This document shows, piece by piece, positions 62,299 to 64,000 of a DNA stretch of 64,000 bases. The DNA is from Drosophila pseudoobscura (Eukaryota > Arthropoda > Insecta > Diptera > Drosophilidae): positions 22,897,501 to 22,961,500 of the forward strand of contig NC_046680.1 of assembly GCF_009870125.1 (NCBI RefSeq). The letters are read 5' to 3'. Position 1 is the stretch's first letter. The number at the start of each line of letters is the position of its first letter. Below the pieces are notes generated by a model. That model made no database searches and had not been told where the DNA came from. It saw nothing but the letters and a program-made list of their open reading frames with translations. The position numbers and the translations under genes are program-made.

Positions 62299-62998
62299 AG
62301 TCCCGTTAGTTAGTATCGAGTGGCAGCGATCTGTGAGGGTATCCAATTGGGTATGCTTTGGTTCCCCGTTTTCTGTTTTTCGTCTTCTCTCGTGATTTTT
62401 TGCTTACGCTAGACGCTCTCCCAAACATTTTCACACACAGATACACAGATAGAAGAGACGATGTACCAGTGCACGAGTATCTATGTGTTTTCTGCTCATT
62501 TTCCTCGCAGCATTTTCGGTCGTTTTATTCTCGAAAATTTGCGAAATTTGGTTTTTCAGTTTATCGCTGGCATTTAAGGCGTTCGAAACGCGCACAAAAT
62601 TTGATCGAAAGAAAGATATATTGTTGTGTGAAAAACTGCGTGAGATTTTCTCGATTAAAGTCAAAGAAAAAACATAGGAAATGGAAATACAATTTATCAA
62701 GAGTGTTTAAATTTGTGTGTGTGTGAAAAAGCGATCGAGAAAAACGATTAGAAGAAAATAATTTGAAATATGTTAAAGTTTAAGTTCAAACTTTGAAAAA
62801 TTAGCAACAAAAAAGTGCATTAAAACAAGACAAATCACACAAATTAATATAAAATACCTATACCTAAAAGAATAATTTGCCTTACTTTTAAAGAAAATCC
62901 AAAACCATATTTCACAAGCTTGTGAATAAATATATGAGCAAATTGGCAGATTATCGATCGCGTTGGGAATCCTATTTATCAGTTTTCATCGACAAAAT
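62299..62998 (+). promoter_or_regulatory. Possible proximal promoter and leader exon of Tab2
   Basis: A TTCAGTCCCG initiator-like motif (start at 62299) is followed by leader-like AT-rich sequence that ends in a consensus donor (AAAAT then GTAAGT at 62999). The next acceptor on the strand is at 63515-63517, before the Tab2 start. The sequence between 62334 and 62998 may hold more than one exon. Confidence 0.4.
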
Positions 62999-63527
62999 GT
63001 AAGTTGAAGTGGATACAGATACATTTACGAGTACTCCTCGTATTATAGATATGCTTTCATCTATACCTGAACCCGAAGAGGCGCCCAATACCATATACAT
63101 ATGTACATACATATGTATGTATGTATATTCATACATATATCTGGTAGATGGTTTCTGTGTACTATATAGGGAAACGGATTATTTATCACTGCCATCCTTG
63201 ACAATGGCCGACAGTCGGCAGTCGAGAGAGAGCAACAGAGATATAGGCAATATGGCACATCGATCGTTGTGTCATAAATATTTTTAAACATACCCAAGAG
63301 ATCTCCCTCTCTCGCCCCCTCCCTCTCTTTTTCTTGGCTGTTTCTGTTTTTTAAAAACAATACATTTTAAAGCCTCTTAGTTAATGTTCTAAATCGGGCC
63401 GTGGATTCACCCGCACCGCATGCAACACTCGCACCCGAGTGCGGGGGCAGATACTAATTAAATAAGTGGCATTACCTGACTGATTCCCCCTTCTCTCTTT
63501 CCTTCCGAAGGTCTGCAGCTGTGACAA

Positions 63528-63539
63528 ATGATGGCCTAA
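63528..63539 (+). promoter_or_regulatory. Minimal upstream ORF ending one base before the Tab2 start codon
   Basis: ATG ATG GCC TAA reads at 63528-63539. One base (A) separates its stop from the main ATG at 63541. The stop itself supplies part of the TAAAATGG start context. This spacing is too short for normal scanning reinitiation and should be felt by the ribosome. Confidence 0.7.
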
Positions 63540-63540
63540 A

Positions 63541-64000
63541 ATGGCGGCTACACCACCAATGCCGCCCGGATCAAACAGTTACCAATTGAATGGCACCAGC
63601 ATCACCAGCAGTAGCCTTCCAGCAGAAGGAAATACCAGAGGAAGGAGCAGCAGCAACAATATAACGGAGGCAATCCATCAGCACTTTCTGAGGAAAAAGG
63701 ACGCCGCTCCATCGACAAGTCAGAGGAGTCGCTGCGGCAGCTATGAGCAGCTGGAGCTGCTGGAGCATTCACAGCCAGCAGCAGCAGAGGCAGCAGCAGA
63801 AGCAGAGCCAGAGGCAGGCCGCAAGCAGAGCACGTCCTGCCACTGCACGAACATTAGTATCATGCACCTGTTCCACGAGATGAAGCAGGAGTTCCCCACG
63901 ATACCCGATGCCATTGTGACGCAGTGCGTCAGCGAGAATTGCCATCAGCGCGAGAACTGTATACAGATGTTGAAGAAGGAACTGGCTTTGCATCCGATAC
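63541..64000 (+). CDS. Tab2: TAK1-associated binding protein 2 (N-terminal part, cut by the window)
   Basis: Adaptor that links polyubiquitin to the kinase Tak1; in flies it acts in the Imd immune pathway and JNK signalling in the cytoplasm. Only the first 153 codons lie in the window, and the frame is still open at 64000. Residues 1-100 are Ser, Thr, Gln and Ala-rich and probably disordered, with a short (A/E)-rich stretch near 75-90. A CUE-type ubiquitin-binding domain follows (about 107-150): FHEMKQEFPTIPDAIV with the typical Phe-Pro pair (118-119), then an Asn and Cys-rich turn and a helix ending LKKELAL, matching the N-terminal CUE of TAB2/TAB3. The C-terminal NZF zinc finger of the family would lie beyond the edge. 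The start is the first ATG with a good context (TAAAATGG) after the acceptor at 63517. The CUE could in principle belong to another CUE protein, but its place near the N terminus and its sequence favour Tab2. Confidence 0.8.
   Translation, partial: MAATPPMPPGSNSYQLNGTSITSSSLPAEGNTRGRSSSNNITEAIHQHFLRKKDAAPSTSQRSRCGSYEQLELLEHSQPAAAEAAAEAEPEAGRKQSTSCHCTNISIMHLFHEMKQEFPTIPDAIVTQCVSENCHQRENCIQMLKKELALHPI

Noticed and set aside
1..64000. CRISPR array, prophage, plasmid or bacterial operon
   Set aside because: The DNA is plainly insect nuclear DNA with introns; the tandem repeats seen are microsatellites without spacers of even length.
1..64000. Transposon or endogenous retrovirus
   Set aside because: No transposase, reverse transcriptase or integrase frame and no long terminal repeats were seen. 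Short decayed fragments cannot be excluded by eye.

Overview
The window is nuclear DNA from a fruit fly (genus Drosophila). Genes are split by introns with GT/AG borders, coding exons are GC-rich while non-coding DNA is AT-rich with many short tandem repeats, start codons often sit in the fly context CAAAATGG, and the proteins match fly families. The protein differences from what I remember of D. melanogaster suggest a more distant species (perhaps the obscura group), but I cannot fix the species.

Layout. 1-8834: non-coding DNA upstream of Alk, with possible leader exons. 8835-15917: Alk on the + strand (8 coding exons, 1744 aa), a receptor tyrosine kinase with two MAM domains, an LDL-A module, a glycine-rich region, one membrane helix and a kinase domain. 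15918-20952: AT-rich DNA between the convergent 3' ends of Alk and the next gene. 21259-24897: a fatty acyl-CoA reductase (FAR) on the - strand (10 coding exons, 620 aa, probably the CG5065 orthologue). Its leader seems to reach at least 26384, with further possible first exons near 31.7 and 37 kb. 26.4-44 kb: a large non-coding stretch. 44109-45287: an unrecognised single-exon gene on the - strand. 45974-48693: a second FAR on the + strand (5 coding exons, 569 aa, CG8303-like). 50311-54430: a third FAR on the + strand (6 coding exons, 516 aa, CG8306), whose first coding exon is only 8 nt long. 55.6-64 kb: the start of a TAK1-binding protein gene (Tab2), with two possible promoters and a first coding exon carrying a CUE domain that runs off the window.

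How the genes relate. The three FARs are paralogues: all have the TGxTGFxG nucleotide-binding loop, the YTFTK active site and a membrane-rich C terminus, and they share three introns at matching places and phases. They should make fatty alcohols (for cuticle wax, tracheal lining or ether lipids) at membranes. Alk and Tab2 are signalling genes with no evident functional tie to the FARs. I found no bacterial or phage system, CRISPR array, tRNA or intact transposon. The less expected signals are short upstream ORFs before Alk, the first FAR and Tab2, repeated TGACG clusters and an 18-bp palindrome near 32-33 kb, and a well-bordered unexplained exon at 42.1 kb.
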